Assembly (NCBI GenBank): GCA_024515975.1
Contig: JAMSKV010000007.1
Coordinates: forward strand, 1 to 64,000
DNA from: Endosaccharibacter trunci
GTDB taxonomy: Bacteria > Pseudomonadota > Alphaproteobacteria > Acetobacterales > Acetobacteraceae
Length of the DNA: 64,000 nt
Direction of reading: 5' to 3'
Both the position numbers and the translations under genes were made by a program. Below, piece after piece: positions 1 to 8,214 of this stretch. Numbering within the stretch: position 1 is the first letter of the stretch; each line of letters begins with the position of its first letter. A model generated the notes under the pieces. It saw only the letters and a list, made by a program, of their open reading frames with translations. It did not search any database and was not told the DNA's origin.

Positions 1-45
1 TCGCTAGAAAACCCAGCCCAAACCGGGGCAGGGCAAGTTGCGCCA

Positions 46-1548
46 TCAACGCACAGCAATACTCCCGATCGAACCGCCCACCGGCGCTAGCAAAACGGTG
101 GAATCCGGACCATGCCCAACGACCCGATACTGTCCGCGGAAACTGTCCATGACCGGATCATGGCCAAGTTTTCGAATCACATCCTGGTGCAGGAACGAGC
201 TCGGCTGATCCTCAAAGAGTGAGAAACCGTGGCGTGCGACGAAGGTATGAAACGGCTTGATCGGGCCGCCGGCCATGACGCTTTGCGATAGATTGAAGAG
301 ATCGGTCTCGAACGGTTTCCCGGCCCAGTAGCAGAGCGACAGGTAATGGCAGCCAACCGCACCGGGGGCTGCGGCCAAATCTGCAATCACGGGGGCCCAG
401 GCGCGTTGCTCGGCGTAGCGGTCTTGCATGGCGTCCCACGCGATCGGCAGGTGCCATGGCATGGCGCCGAAGATAGGCGTGAGCGTGAGCCCTAGAGCGA
501 GGGCGGGGGAGAGGTGTCTCCGGCCGGTGAGCGGCGCGGCCAGACTCAACGAATTCAGCACCAGCCCGACACCGAGACAGGTCGCGATCATCGCTTCGAA
601 ATGCGCGTTGTAATAGACGCCTTCGCCCATGCGCTGCAGCGTTCCCGTCACCAGGGCGATCACCGCGAACAGGGCTACCAGCACCGCTCCGGGCCCAGAC
701 GTCCGTCGCCGAAGAAAGAGCGCCATCAGAATGAGCCCCGGCAGGAGCGGCGCCAGCCGGTTGATCGCATGCGTCAACAGATGGACGCGAAACACCCTTC
801 TGTGGTGCAGGATATCGGTGAATGCAGCCGGCCCGTAGCTGATCTCGATCAGCGCCGCCCCGAGCACGAGACCGGCGATTGCCGTGCCGATCCAGACGAG
901 GCCGGCGTGCGGTCTGCGCCAGCACAGCCAGAGCGTCGTCGCGATCGGCAGCGCCACCAGATTGTGCTTGATGAACCCGCCGGCCAGCACGAGGGCGCAG
1001 GCGAGAACGATTCGTCCCGCCTGCAGACGCTCCTGTCCGAGATCGACGCCCAGCAGCACGGCGAGGCCTGTGAGCATCGCCGCATGCGCGAGCCATTGCG
1101 GATCGTCCATCGCGACATAGCCGCGAAAGAAGGTCGCCGTGATCAAAAGTAACAACAGGGCTCCGGCCCAGGCGGCACGCCCCTTGCCACCCAGCCTGCG
1201 GATGCAGCAGGCCAGCATGATCGCGCTCCAGAGCAGGCTCAGCAGTGCGATCACACGGCCCGCCAGGATCATGTCGCCGCCGAACAAGAACCGCCCCGCC
1301 GCGCCCACCAGCAGGAAGCCGAGCGGCGGGTAGTTGTTGAACACGAACGTATCCGGGCCCGGGTAGAGCGGGCCCTTGCCCGCGAACACCGCGCGCGTAT
1401 CGAAGCCGGCGTTCCAACCTTCGTTGTAGTTGATCGGGATATGCAGGGGGATCGTCAGGACCGGCCCCGCCAGCAAGGCCAGCAGAAGCAAAACGCCGGC
1501 GATGAGCACGACGTCGAACATTGTCTTGTCTTGCCGGCGATCGGTCAT
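46..1548 (-). CDS. GT39/ArnT-like polytopic membrane glycosyltransferase
   Basis: The 500-residue product is a polytopic inner-membrane protein. It has a first membrane segment at about residues 11-32, then a periplasm-type loop with an acidic residue (NYNEGWNAGFD, residues 40-50, E43), then a run of Leu/Ala-rich helices. This layout matches GT-C glycosyltransferases of the PMT/ArnT superfamily, which transfer a sugar from a polyprenyl-phosphate donor on the periplasmic face. The acidic residue in the first loop is where those enzymes keep their catalytic Asp/Glu. The ATG start overlaps the stop of the upstream gene as ATGA (1545-1548), so it is the last gene of a four-gene coupled operon. 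The substrate cannot be read from sequence. The family call is by topology and is fairly sure; the donor and acceptor are unknown. Confidence 0.65.
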   Translation of the reverse strand: MTDRRQDKTMFDVVLIAGVLLLLALLAGPVLTIPLHIPINYNEGWNAGFDTRAVFAGKGPLYPGPDTFVFNNYPPLGFLLVGAAGRFLFGGDMILAGRVIALLSLLWSAIMLACCIRRLGGKGRAAWAGALLLLLITATFFRGYVAMDDPQWLAHAAMLTGLAVLLGVDLGQERLQAGRIVLACALVLAGGFIKHNLVALPIATTLWLCWRRPHAGLVWIGTAIAGLVLGAALIEISYGPAAFTDILHHRRVFRVHLLTHAINRLAPLLPGLILMALFLRRRTSGPGAVLVALFAVIALVTGTLQRMGEGVYYNAHFEAMIATCLGVGLVLNSLSLAAPLTGRRHLSPALALGLTLTPIFGAMPWHLPIAWDAMQDRYAEQRAWAPVIADLAAAPGAVGCHYLSLCYWAGKPFETDLFNLSQSVMAGGPIKPFHTFVARHGFSLFEDQPSSFLHQDVIRKLGHDPVMDSFRGQYRVVGHGPDSTVLLAPVGGSIGSIAVR

Positions 1549-2687
1549 GGGTAGGCTTTCAGGAAACGGAGGATCGCATCCGCCGCGCGATCGCCTGCGC
1601 TTGCGGTCTCGATTGAAAACGTATGCCGGGCGGCGTCGCGCTGCACGTCGTCAAACTCAAGGGGAAAGGCCATCGCATGGTCCAGCGCAGCCGGCAGTTC
1701 GGCCGGGCTTCGCACCACCTGGCCCAGCGCCCAATGCGCGTAGTCCGCTGCCTGGCGAGTGCTGGGGCGGTGCGTATCGAAGAACACCGCCGGGCGCGGT
1801 TTCTGGATCCACTCGTAGATCTGGCTGGAGACGTCGCCCAGATAGAGATCGGCGGCGCGGACGTAGCTCATGTCGATGGAGCGGTCGCTGCCGGTATCGA
1901 GCAGGATGTTGGGCCGGCCGAACGCCTCGCGCGGGATGCCGGGCCGCCAGGCCGCGCGCTTGTGGATAGGCGAGATCTGCAGCAGCCGCTTGAACAGCAT
2001 CACATGCGGCGCGAACACGAGGTTGAACCGGTCCTGCGACGCGAACCAGCGCAGCACCTCCGGCCCGAACCGATACCAGGACGACAGATGCGGGTTGAAA
2101 TGCGGGTTGTAGAGAATCGTCGGCTTGTCGTTGTCGAACAGGCGCGGCACCGGCGCATCGAGCAGATCGAATTTCGGATAGCCGATGATTTCCGACCGGT
2201 CCTCGGTGATCAGCCCGGCGTCCAGCATCCGGTCGCGCACCTTCTCGCCCGATAGCAGCACCAGATCGAACCGGCGCGTGGCAGGCAGGAACCCGGCCGC
2301 GCCGTCGCCCGCTCCGTGCGGCACGTAGATAAGCTTCATCCCGGCGAGTTCGGGTCGGTCGCGGAGCCGGGTCGAGGTGATTTCCGGCACCACGAGGGCG
2401 TCCAGGCCGACGAAGCTGGCGGTATTCTCCCGCAGCACCGCCAGGCGACGGAACGGCATGACATGGCGCAGCACGCGATCGAGCCCCTTGGCCAGCGCGC
2501 CCACGTTCAGCATGGTGAACCGCACCGCCGACGGATCCGGCAGCAGCCTCTCGGCCACGGCGCGCTGCTCCGGCGTGGAGCAGAGGATCTCCACCATCAC
2601 CCCGCGACGCGCGAGGGCGGCGGCAACCGGGATCGTGTGCGGCACCTGGTGCGTGGCGTCGTGGTTGAAAAGAAAACCGATCCTCAC
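1545..2687 (-). CDS. CDP-glycerol glycerophosphotransferase-like transferase (paralogue A)
   Basis: A GTG at 2687 overlaps the previous stop as GTGA and gives a 380-residue protein beginning VRIGFLFNHDATHQ. An ATG further upstream at 2762 would overlap the preceding gene by 79 bp and is less likely. The protein looks like a two-domain GT-B enzyme of the TagB/TagF CDP-glycerol:glycerophosphotransferase type. Recognisable segments are VPHGAGDGAAGF (the PHG motif), the YNPHF segment, and near the C-terminus a LGDVSSQIYEW segment like the GD(x)SS motif of that family. The same segments recur in the gene at 3589-4704, so these are paralogues in one operon. Likely role: moving a polyol-phosphate or sugar to an envelope glycan or lipid. 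The exact acceptor is unknown. Confidence 0.7.
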   Translation of the reverse strand: MRIGFLFNHDATHQVPHTIPVAAALARRGVMVEILCSTPEQRAVAERLLPDPSAVRFTMLNVGALAKGLDRVLRHVMPFRRLAVLRENTASFVGLDALVVPEITSTRLRDRPELAGMKLIYVPHGAGDGAAGFLPATRRFDLVLLSGEKVRDRMLDAGLITEDRSEIIGYPKFDLLDAPVPRLFDNDKPTILYNPHFNPHLSSWYRFGPEVLRWFASQDRFNLVFAPHVMLFKRLLQISPIHKRAAWRPGIPREAFGRPNILLDTGSDRSIDMSYVRAADLYLGDVSSQIYEWIQKPRPAVFFDTHRPSTRQAADYAHWALGQVVRSPAELPAALDHAMAFPLEFDDVQRDAARHTFSIETASAGDRAADAILRFLKAYP

Positions 2688-3592
2688 CGGCGCCTCGCCA
2701 GCTTCTGCCGGATCACCCCATCCAGCCGGGACAGCTTGCCGCGCAGGGACGCATCCATCCATTTGGCGTCGATCAGCGAGACCGGGCCGGCCGCCGAGAG
2801 CGTATGCAACCCGTCGGTCCGCGGCACCATCCAGTCCGCCGCTTCGAGCTGTTCAGCGTGACGGGCGGCGAAGCCATGCGGATCGAGGCGCGTGATCTCG
2901 AGCGCGCGTATGGCGCGGCCGTAGGTCAGGCGGCAATCCTGCACCGGCAGCACAGGATGCCCGTCGCGCAAAAACACCGACCCGCCGGGGCGCGCGCCGC
3001 CCTGGTCCACCAGCACCGGGTTGCCCGGGTGGGTGCGCCATGGGCCGGTCAGCGCCGGGGCGAAGGCCAGATGCAGATGCGAGCGTCGCGCGCTCTTGAG
3101 CCGCGACGGGGTGTAGAACAGCCACCACATCCCGTCCCGGAACCAGGGCGTCGCATCGATCGCGGCCCCGTCCAGCGCGATGTCGCAGACGGGCTCCCAG
3201 TCATCGGGGAACTGGCGTGCGCGATACAGAGTGAGCGTCCCGCTGGCGAAGGCTTCGGGGAGCATCCACACTTCGCCCTCGGCCTCGAACACCATCGGGT
3301 AGGACAAGTGCCACGGCTTCTGCAGCACGATGCGGCGCTCCTGCAACCGGAACGCGGAATCGTAGCGTAGCCGCTCGATCCGGCCGATGCGCTCGCGATA
3401 ATCGAACGCTTCGGCGAAGACGTGCAGCGCACCATCGCGCCACAACCCGAACGGATCGGCCAGGAAGCGTCCGTGCGGCTCGTCCGGCAACCAGATCGTG
3501 CGGCCGGGATCGATGCCGTCGCGCAGGATCGATGCCTGATCCTGTCGCACGATGGCGCAGCGCCAGAGGTCCATCGGACGCAGCAGGGTCAT
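2684..3592 (-). CDS. GINT1-like beta-propeller glycosyltransferase/GH43-like protein
   Basis: The ATG at 3592 overlaps the upstream stop as ATGA, giving 302 residues. The first half carries FLADPFGLWRDG, LHVFAEAFDYRERIGRI and WHLSYPMVFEAEGE. Such DPF/FxE/YP segments are typical of five-bladed propellers of the family that includes plant glucosamine inositolphosphorylceramide transferase (GINT1/IPUT-like) and are often labelled formyltransferase or GH43-like in bacteria. No signal peptide or membrane segment is visible, so it is probably cytoplasmic. It sits between two CDP-glycerol-transferase-like paralogues, which supports a role in building an envelope glycan or glycolipid. Because a ceramide locus lies about 8 kb away, a sphingolipid acceptor is possible but is only inference. 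Confidence 0.6.
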   Translation of the reverse strand: MTLLRPMDLWRCAIVRQDQASILRDGIDPGRTIWLPDEPHGRFLADPFGLWRDGALHVFAEAFDYRERIGRIERLRYDSAFRLQERRIVLQKPWHLSYPMVFEAEGEVWMLPEAFASGTLTLYRARQFPDDWEPVCDIALDGAAIDATPWFRDGMWWLFYTPSRLKSARRSHLHLAFAPALTGPWRTHPGNPVLVDQGGARPGGSVFLRDGHPVLPVQDCRLTYGRAIRALEITRLDPHGFAARHAEQLEAADWMVPRTDGLHTLSAAGPVSLIDAKWMDASLRGKLSRLDGVIRQKLARRR

Positions 3593-4704
3593 GCGCGGCC
3601 AATCGCGTCCAGGATCGCATCGGCGGCGCGGACGGACGGGGTGGGCTCGAGCGATCCGAGCGAGGCCGTGGCCTGAACGATCTGCCGCTCCCGGAATTCC
3701 CCGTGGCGCGCCTGGGCGCGCGCGATCGCGGGCATCAACGCCTCCGGCTCTTCGACCACCTCGCCCAGATGCCAGTGCGCGAAACTCGGATCGTCCCGCC
3801 AGGCGATCCGGGACGGATTCAGGAACACGCACGGGCGCGGCCGGGCCAGGAACTCGTACACCTGGCTGCTGACGTCGCCGACATAGATGTCGGCGGCGCT
3901 GGTATAGCTCATGTCGAGCAGCCTCCCGGACTCCACGTCGACCAGGATGTTGCCCATGCCGCGCGCCGTCCAGGCCGCGCGCGTTGCGGCGGAGCGGCGG
4001 CGGAACATCTTGACGTGCGGCGCGACCACCAGCGCGAACCGGTCCTGCGCGGCGAAGCCGGCCAGCATCGGCTCGACAAACTGGTCCCAGGAACTCAAGC
4101 CGGGTGCCTTGTGGGCGTTGTAGAGCACCACGGGACGACCGCCGCCGAACCCGAGCGGGGTGTGCGCGCCGATCCGGGCGCCGGTTTCCAGTTTCACTGG
4201 ACCGACCACCGAGTGATTGTCCGGCCGAACCAGTCCTTCTTCCAGCATGCGCGCGGCGATGCGAGGGCCCGAGAGAAGCACGTGGTCGAACCGTCGCACC
4301 GGGCCGGCGAAGCCGCGTGCGCGGTCGCCGTAGCCGTGCGGATAATAGATCAGTTTCGGCCTGGTGATGCCGACGCGACGGGCCAGCGCCACCGTATCCT
4401 CCACCGCGACGACGGCGTCGAAGCGGTTCAAAACCGCCCGGTTGTCGAACATGCAGAGCGTCTTCTGCATCCCGAGACGCCGGATGCGCTGCAAGGCGCG
4501 CGTCGCGGGGCGCGTGCGAAGCCGTTCCGAACCGGCCGGGGGTGCCTCATAGGCGCGATGGATGCGCTCCAGCACCGCGGGCGTTTCGGGGTCGTTATGG
4601 AAGCTGCGCACGCGCACCCCGGGGCGCGATGCCAGTTCCAGCGCGATGGCGGCCCCGTGGTAGCACTGGTAAGCCTCGGCGATATAAAGGAAGGCGATGT
4701 CCAT
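3589..4704 (-). CDS. CDP-glycerol glycerophosphotransferase-like transferase (paralogue B)
   Basis: A 371-residue protein starting MDIAFLYIAEAYQCYHG; first gene of the minus-strand operon reading to position 46. It shares with the gene at 1545-2687 the PHG-type motif (IYYPHGYGDRARGF), a FDHVLLSG segment, the YNAHKAPGLSSW segment and IYVGDVSSQVYEFL near the C-terminus. This places it in the TagB/TagF-like GT-B group that transfers polyol-phosphates or related units. No membrane segment is seen; such enzymes usually act at the cytoplasmic face on lipid-linked acceptors. Its start lies only 22 bp from the start of the divergent flippase, so the promoter must sit inside one of the two coding regions or be shared. 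Confidence 0.7.
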   Translation of the reverse strand: MDIAFLYIAEAYQCYHGAAIALELASRPGVRVRSFHNDPETPAVLERIHRAYEAPPAGSERLRTRPATRALQRIRRLGMQKTLCMFDNRAVLNRFDAVVAVEDTVALARRVGITRPKLIYYPHGYGDRARGFAGPVRRFDHVLLSGPRIAARMLEEGLVRPDNHSVVGPVKLETGARIGAHTPLGFGGGRPVVLYNAHKAPGLSSWDQFVEPMLAGFAAQDRFALVVAPHVKMFRRRSAATRAAWTARGMGNILVDVESGRLLDMSYTSAADIYVGDVSSQVYEFLARPRPCVFLNPSRIAWRDDPSFAHWHLGEVVEEPEALMPAIARAQARHGEFRERQIVQATASLGSLEPTPSVRAADAILDAIGRA

Positions 4705-4726
4705 CTCCGCCGATATGTAGAAAGAA

Positions 4727-6067
4727 TTGGCTCCTCACGGAACACGCGGCACGGTGGCGCCGGTCCTGCGCAATCTCGCCTGGCTGCTGGCCGGCAAGGG
4801 CGTCGGTGCCGTGCTCAGCCTGGTCTATCTGGCGCTGGCCGCCCGCAGGCTGGGGCCGGAGCCGTTCGGACAGTTCACCCTCGTGCTCGGTACGGCGCAG
4901 GCGATCGCCGCCTTCGTCGGGTTCCAGTCCTGGCAGATCGTGGTGCGGTTCGGCGCCTCCCGCCTGGGCGCGGGCGGCGAGGGGAGATTGTCGCGGCTGA
5001 TTGCCTTCTGCGTCTCGATCGACATCGTTGCCGCCCTCGCCGGATGCTGCCTCGCCTGGGCCGGCGTGACGCTGATGGGCCCGCGCCTTGGCTGGTCGTC
5101 GGAGCTGTCACGGATGGCGCTTCTGTTCTGCGCCGCCATGCTGCTCTCGGTCCGCTCCACGGCGGTCGGCGTGCTGCGTCTGCTGGACCGGTTCCGTCTC
5201 GGTGCGCTGGCCGACGCCACCACGCCGGTCATGCGTTTTGTCGGTGCCCTCGTCGTCGTGGCGGCCGGCCCGAGCGTGGTGGGCTTCCTCCTCGCCTGGG
5301 GTGCGGCCGAGATCGCCACGGCCGCCGCGTACTGGATCGCAGCGCGCCGCACGGCGGGGGCGCTCGTGCGCTGGCCGCGCCGGAGCGATCTGGTGCAGGC
5401 GCCGCGCGAAACCCCCGATCTCTGGCGTTTCACCTGGACCACCAACATGGCGCTGACCCTGGAAGCCGGGGCGCGTCAGGTGGCCGTGCTGCTGGTCGGG
5501 CTTCTGTCCGGCCCGGTGATGGCCGGCAACTACCGCCTGGCCGCGCAACTCAGCCAGGCGATCGTGCGCGTCTCGGACATGGCGGCGCGGGCCATCTTCG
5601 CCGAAGCGGCACGAAGCGGCGCGTCCGGCACGGCTGGGAGCGCTGCCGATCCAACTCTGCTGTTGCGCCGGGTGTCGCGTTTGGCGATCGCGGCGGCCGG
5701 CGGTCTGGCGCTGGTGCTTCTGTTCGGGCGTTACGGGCTGCTGCTGCTGGGCGGTCTGGCGCATCTGGCGGCATTCCCCCTGCTGCGCCTGCTGGCGATC
5801 GCTGCGGCGATCGATCTGGCCGGGGTGGCGTTCGAGCCGGTGCTGATGGCGATGGGGCACGCGACGCGCGCCCTCGTTCTCCGCGCCGTCTCCGGCCTGG
5901 TGCTGCTGCTGGCGCTGGCGGCGCTGCTGCCGTCTTTTGGTGGGATCGGGGCCGCCACCGCAACGGTGATCGCGTCGGCATGCGGGTTCATTCTGTTCGG
6001 AGTGGCCGCCAGACGCTGCGTGCGCGCCCATTCCGCCCGATCGCCCTTGCCGGAGCTGGTGCCATGA
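4727..6067 (+). CDS. Wzx-like polysaccharide/lipid flippase
   Basis: A 446-residue hydrophobic protein with about twelve predicted membrane helices. Its N-terminus (VLRNLAWLLAGKGVGAVLSL, then ARRLGPEPFGQFTL) is typical of the polysaccharide-biosynthesis/MOP flippase family. These proteins flip undecaprenyl-linked glycans or other lipid-linked saccharides across the inner membrane. The first in-frame start is TTG at 4727; a GTG at 4754 would give 437 residues, and neither has a clear Shine-Dalgarno sequence. It is divergent from the four-gene transferase operon and overlaps the next gene (ATGA at 6064-6067). The context suggests it exports the product of that operon. Confidence 0.75.
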   Translation: MAPHGTRGTVAPVLRNLAWLLAGKGVGAVLSLVYLALAARRLGPEPFGQFTLVLGTAQAIAAFVGFQSWQIVVRFGASRLGAGGEGRLSRLIAFCVSIDIVAALAGCCLAWAGVTLMGPRLGWSSELSRMALLFCAAMLLSVRSTAVGVLRLLDRFRLGALADATTPVMRFVGALVVVAAGPSVVGFLLAWGAAEIATAAAYWIAARRTAGALVRWPRRSDLVQAPRETPDLWRFTWTTNMALTLEAGARQVAVLLVGLLSGPVMAGNYRLAAQLSQAIVRVSDMAARAIFAEAARSGASGTAGSAADPTLLLRRVSRLAIAAAGGLALVLLFGRYGLLLLGGLAHLAAFPLLRLLAIAAAIDLAGVAFEPVLMAMGHATRALVLRAVSGLVLLLALAALLPSFGGIGAATATVIASACGFILFGVAARRCVRAHSARSPLPELVP

Positions 6068-6579
6068 GCCGACTCTCGTCCTGCTTGCCGCCCGCGCTGT
6101 GTTCCGCGCTGTTTCTGGCCGGATGCGCGGTGCCCGCCACAGCGCCCCAATCCACGCCGGCACCTGTCGCCGCAACGCCGGCCCGCTTGGTCGCGGTCGC
6201 GCCCGGCGCGCTCGACGGCACGTATCAGGGCCAGCGCGTGCCGGACATGGCTGGTCCGGAATGCGGCTTGCCGGGCGCGATCGGTTTCGACGTGTCCGGC
6301 AGCACGATCCGCCTGCGCACGCACAAGCTGCGTCGTGCCCTCGGCGGCCCCGTGGATGGCGCCGGCCGGTTCTCCATGACCAGCACCGATGGCACCAGGA
6401 CGATGGCCGGCAGCATCGATGGCGGCCGGCTCACGGCAGAGGAAACCACACCGCCGCACCATCGCCGTCATGACGCCGGGGAGCCGGTCCCGGGCGGGGT
6501 CTGCACGGCGCGGGTCACTGCGACGCGCGTGACGACGCCTCCCTCCGACGACGGTGCGGGAGGCGACGAGGCGCCGTAG
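6064..6579 (+). CDS. Small envelope lipoprotein, unknown function
   Basis: The ATG at 6064 overlaps the flippase stop (ATGA), so it is translationally coupled. The 171-residue product starts with a short basic n-region and a hydrophobic core ending in the lipobox LAGC (C21), then an Ala/Pro/Thr-rich linker. The mature part (from about residue 45) has a GTYQGQR segment, two cysteines and a short beta-rich region, followed by a His/Arg- and Asp/Gly-rich tail. No known domain is recognised. Its coupling to the flippase suggests it supports export of the same glycan or glycolipid. Confidence 0.65.
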   Translation: MSRLSSCLPPALCSALFLAGCAVPATAPQSTPAPVAATPARLVAVAPGALDGTYQGQRVPDMAGPECGLPGAIGFDVSGSTIRLRTHKLRRALGGPVDGAGRFSMTSTDGTRTMAGSIDGGRLTAEETTPPHHRRHDAGEPVPGGVCTARVTATRVTTPPSDDGAGGDEAP

Positions 6580-6581
6580 GG

Positions 6582-7352
6582 TCAGCGCTTTCTGTCGCGT
6601 TCCGTGACGATCCGGCGCACCAGGGCGAGATCGCCGGGCTTGTCCACGTCGATGGCGGCGTCGGCGAAGGGCAGCGTCACGACGGCCAGCTTCGCGCCGA
6701 CCCGGCGGCCCAGCACGCGCAGCATGGCGGGCAGGGTGCCGAGCCCCGTCGCGTAGAGGAAAAGTGCCCGGAGTCCGATCAGCCTGGCGATCCGGACCGG
6801 CCGTTTGCGGGATTCCTCCACGCGCCGCCAGAAGCGCAGGACCCCGTCCGCGTGCGGGGTTCGCAGCAGGAACAGGTTGCAGCCGCTGACCCGTCCGTCG
6901 CGGAATCTGAGCCAGGTGCGCCTGGTATCCGGGAACGCCGCCATCACCACCGCCTCGGTCGCCACGCCGGCCGCCACGTCCGCCCCGGCTGGGGCGTGGT
7001 GCAGCAGATGGGCCAACATCTCCGGTGTCAGCAAGGCATGGTCGGCGGTGGTGATCAGCAAGGGTGCGCCGAACTCCGCCAGCATGGCAGCGACGCTGAG
7101 GCTGGGCGAGGGCGATTGCGGGCGGCCCAGGACGCCTTCCGTGCCGGGACAGTTGGCCAGCAGGTTCTCCGCGCCGTCGGCGCAGACCACGATCCGGTCG
7201 ATGCCGGGGCAGCCGCGCACCGCGCGAATGACCCGGCTGAGCATCGGCTCGCCGCCGACGGCAAGAAGCGCCTTGTGCGACAGCCCGGCCGCGACGGCCA
7301 TCGGGTCCGGCCTGCCGCCCCGGCTGCCGGCCAGGACGATCGCGGTGGTCAT
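6582..7352 (-). CDS. MobA-like NTP transferase domain protein
   Basis: A 256-residue protein starting MTTAIVLAGSRGGRPDP, a form of the LAGG-x-GxR-M nucleotide-binding loop, followed by a conserved Lys (SHKALLAVGGEPML). Further on it has ITTADHALLTPE, equivalent to the DxP/DxA metal-binding strand of MobA/GlmU-like nucleotidyltransferases, and AIDVDKPGDL near the C-terminus. It should activate a sugar-phosphate or related metabolite with CTP/GTP/UTP; the substrate is not apparent. It converges on the lipoprotein gene with a 2 bp gap and follows the hydroxylase gene on the same strand by 4 bp, so it probably belongs to that minus-strand operon. A molybdopterin role is unlikely because the context is lipid/envelope. 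Confidence 0.7.
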   Translation of the reverse strand: MTTAIVLAGSRGGRPDPMAVAAGLSHKALLAVGGEPMLSRVIRAVRGCPGIDRIVVCADGAENLLANCPGTEGVLGRPQSPSPSLSVAAMLAEFGAPLLITTADHALLTPEMLAHLLHHAPAGADVAAGVATEAVVMAAFPDTRRTWLRFRDGRVSGCNLFLLRTPHADGVLRFWRRVEESRKRPVRIARLIGLRALFLYATGLGTLPAMLRVLGRRVGAKLAVVTLPFADAAIDVDKPGDLALVRRIVTERDRKR

Positions 7353-7356
7353 GCGC

Positions 7357-8130
7357 TCAGGAGCGCTCGGCGGGCCTCAAGGGCCGGTCGCGCGGCGGGC
7401 CGCCGGACAGGCGCGCCACCCAGGGGAAGCGCCTGGATTTCTGCAGGTCGTAGCCGAGATTGAACACGTGCGGCGAGCGCCGTCTCGCCTTGGCGCTGCC
7501 GTAATAGGTGCCGAACAACCGGTCCACCACGAAGGAGGTGATGCCGTAATTGCCGTCCTCGTCATGGAAATGATGCGCGAGATGCAGCTCCTTCATCCGG
7601 CGCAGCAGCCGCGACCGCGGCTTGAAGTTCAGATGCTGGATGCAGTGGCAGAACTCGTAGATGCAGGTGACCAGCAGGCCGGTCGCGGCCGCGGCTGCTG
7701 CGCCGGACAGGCCCGGACCGATCAGCCAGCCGAGCGGGAGGGTGATGACCAGAATGGTGGGGATGGTGGTGACCGGCGCGCCGAACAGCACGTCCATCCG
7801 ATAGGGATCCTGGTGGTGGTCGAAATGGATCCGCTTCCACAGCGCGGCCGTGAGCGGCGACCGGTACAGGAACTGGCTATGCAGGATGAAGCGGTGGATC
7901 AGGTACCAGGCCAGCGGATAGATCAGCACCGTGGCGACGACGCCGCGCAGGGGCGTCCAGACCGCCGCCGGTCCGGCGGGCGCGCCATGCGCCGCAACCA
8001 ACCCCGCCACGACCGCGCCGGCGAGGTAGAGATGGACCGCCGGGTGGCTGGCATAGGCGGAAACGAGCTGGCGCATGGTCATGCGGCCGAGATCGAATTT
8101 CCGCCCGTCGGTCCTCCAACGCTTGTACAT
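7357..8130 (-). CDS. Sterol desaturase/fatty acid hydroxylase superfamily membrane protein
   Basis: I chose the ATG at 8130 (257 residues) because GGAAAGG lies 6 nt upstream; in-frame ATGs at 8136 and 8178 are alternatives. The protein has several membrane segments and the diiron histidine clusters of this superfamily: HRFILH, HFDHHQ, HCIQH and HLAHHFH. Members use O2 and two metal ions to hydroxylate or desaturate acyl chains; relatives include Scs7/FA2H, which 2-hydroxylates the ceramide acyl chain, and Sur2, which hydroxylates the sphingoid base. It lies between a nucleotidyltransferase gene and lptG, about 3-9 kb from the ceramide genes, making it a candidate ceramide-modifying hydroxylase (inference). 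Confidence 0.8.
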   Translation of the reverse strand: MYKRWRTDGRKFDLGRMTMRQLVSAYASHPAVHLYLAGAVVAGLVAAHGAPAGPAAVWTPLRGVVATVLIYPLAWYLIHRFILHSQFLYRSPLTAALWKRIHFDHHQDPYRMDVLFGAPVTTIPTILVITLPLGWLIGPGLSGAAAAAATGLLVTCIYEFCHCIQHLNFKPRSRLLRRMKELHLAHHFHDEDGNYGITSFVVDRLFGTYYGSAKARRRSPHVFNLGYDLQKSRRFPWVARLSGGPPRDRPLRPAERS

Positions 8131-8214
8131 CGACATCCTTTCCGAACGGCGACATGCCTGCGGCAGAGCCATGCTCATGTCAACAAACGGTCGCCCGACC
8201 TGGACGCACGGCAG

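Noticed and set aside
3532..6063. Very long plus-strand open frame antisense to the glycerophosphotransferase gene and continuing in another frame through the flippase
   Set aside because: Composition is typical of a high-GC shadow frame; only its C-terminal end (from 6064) is a real gene with a lipobox.
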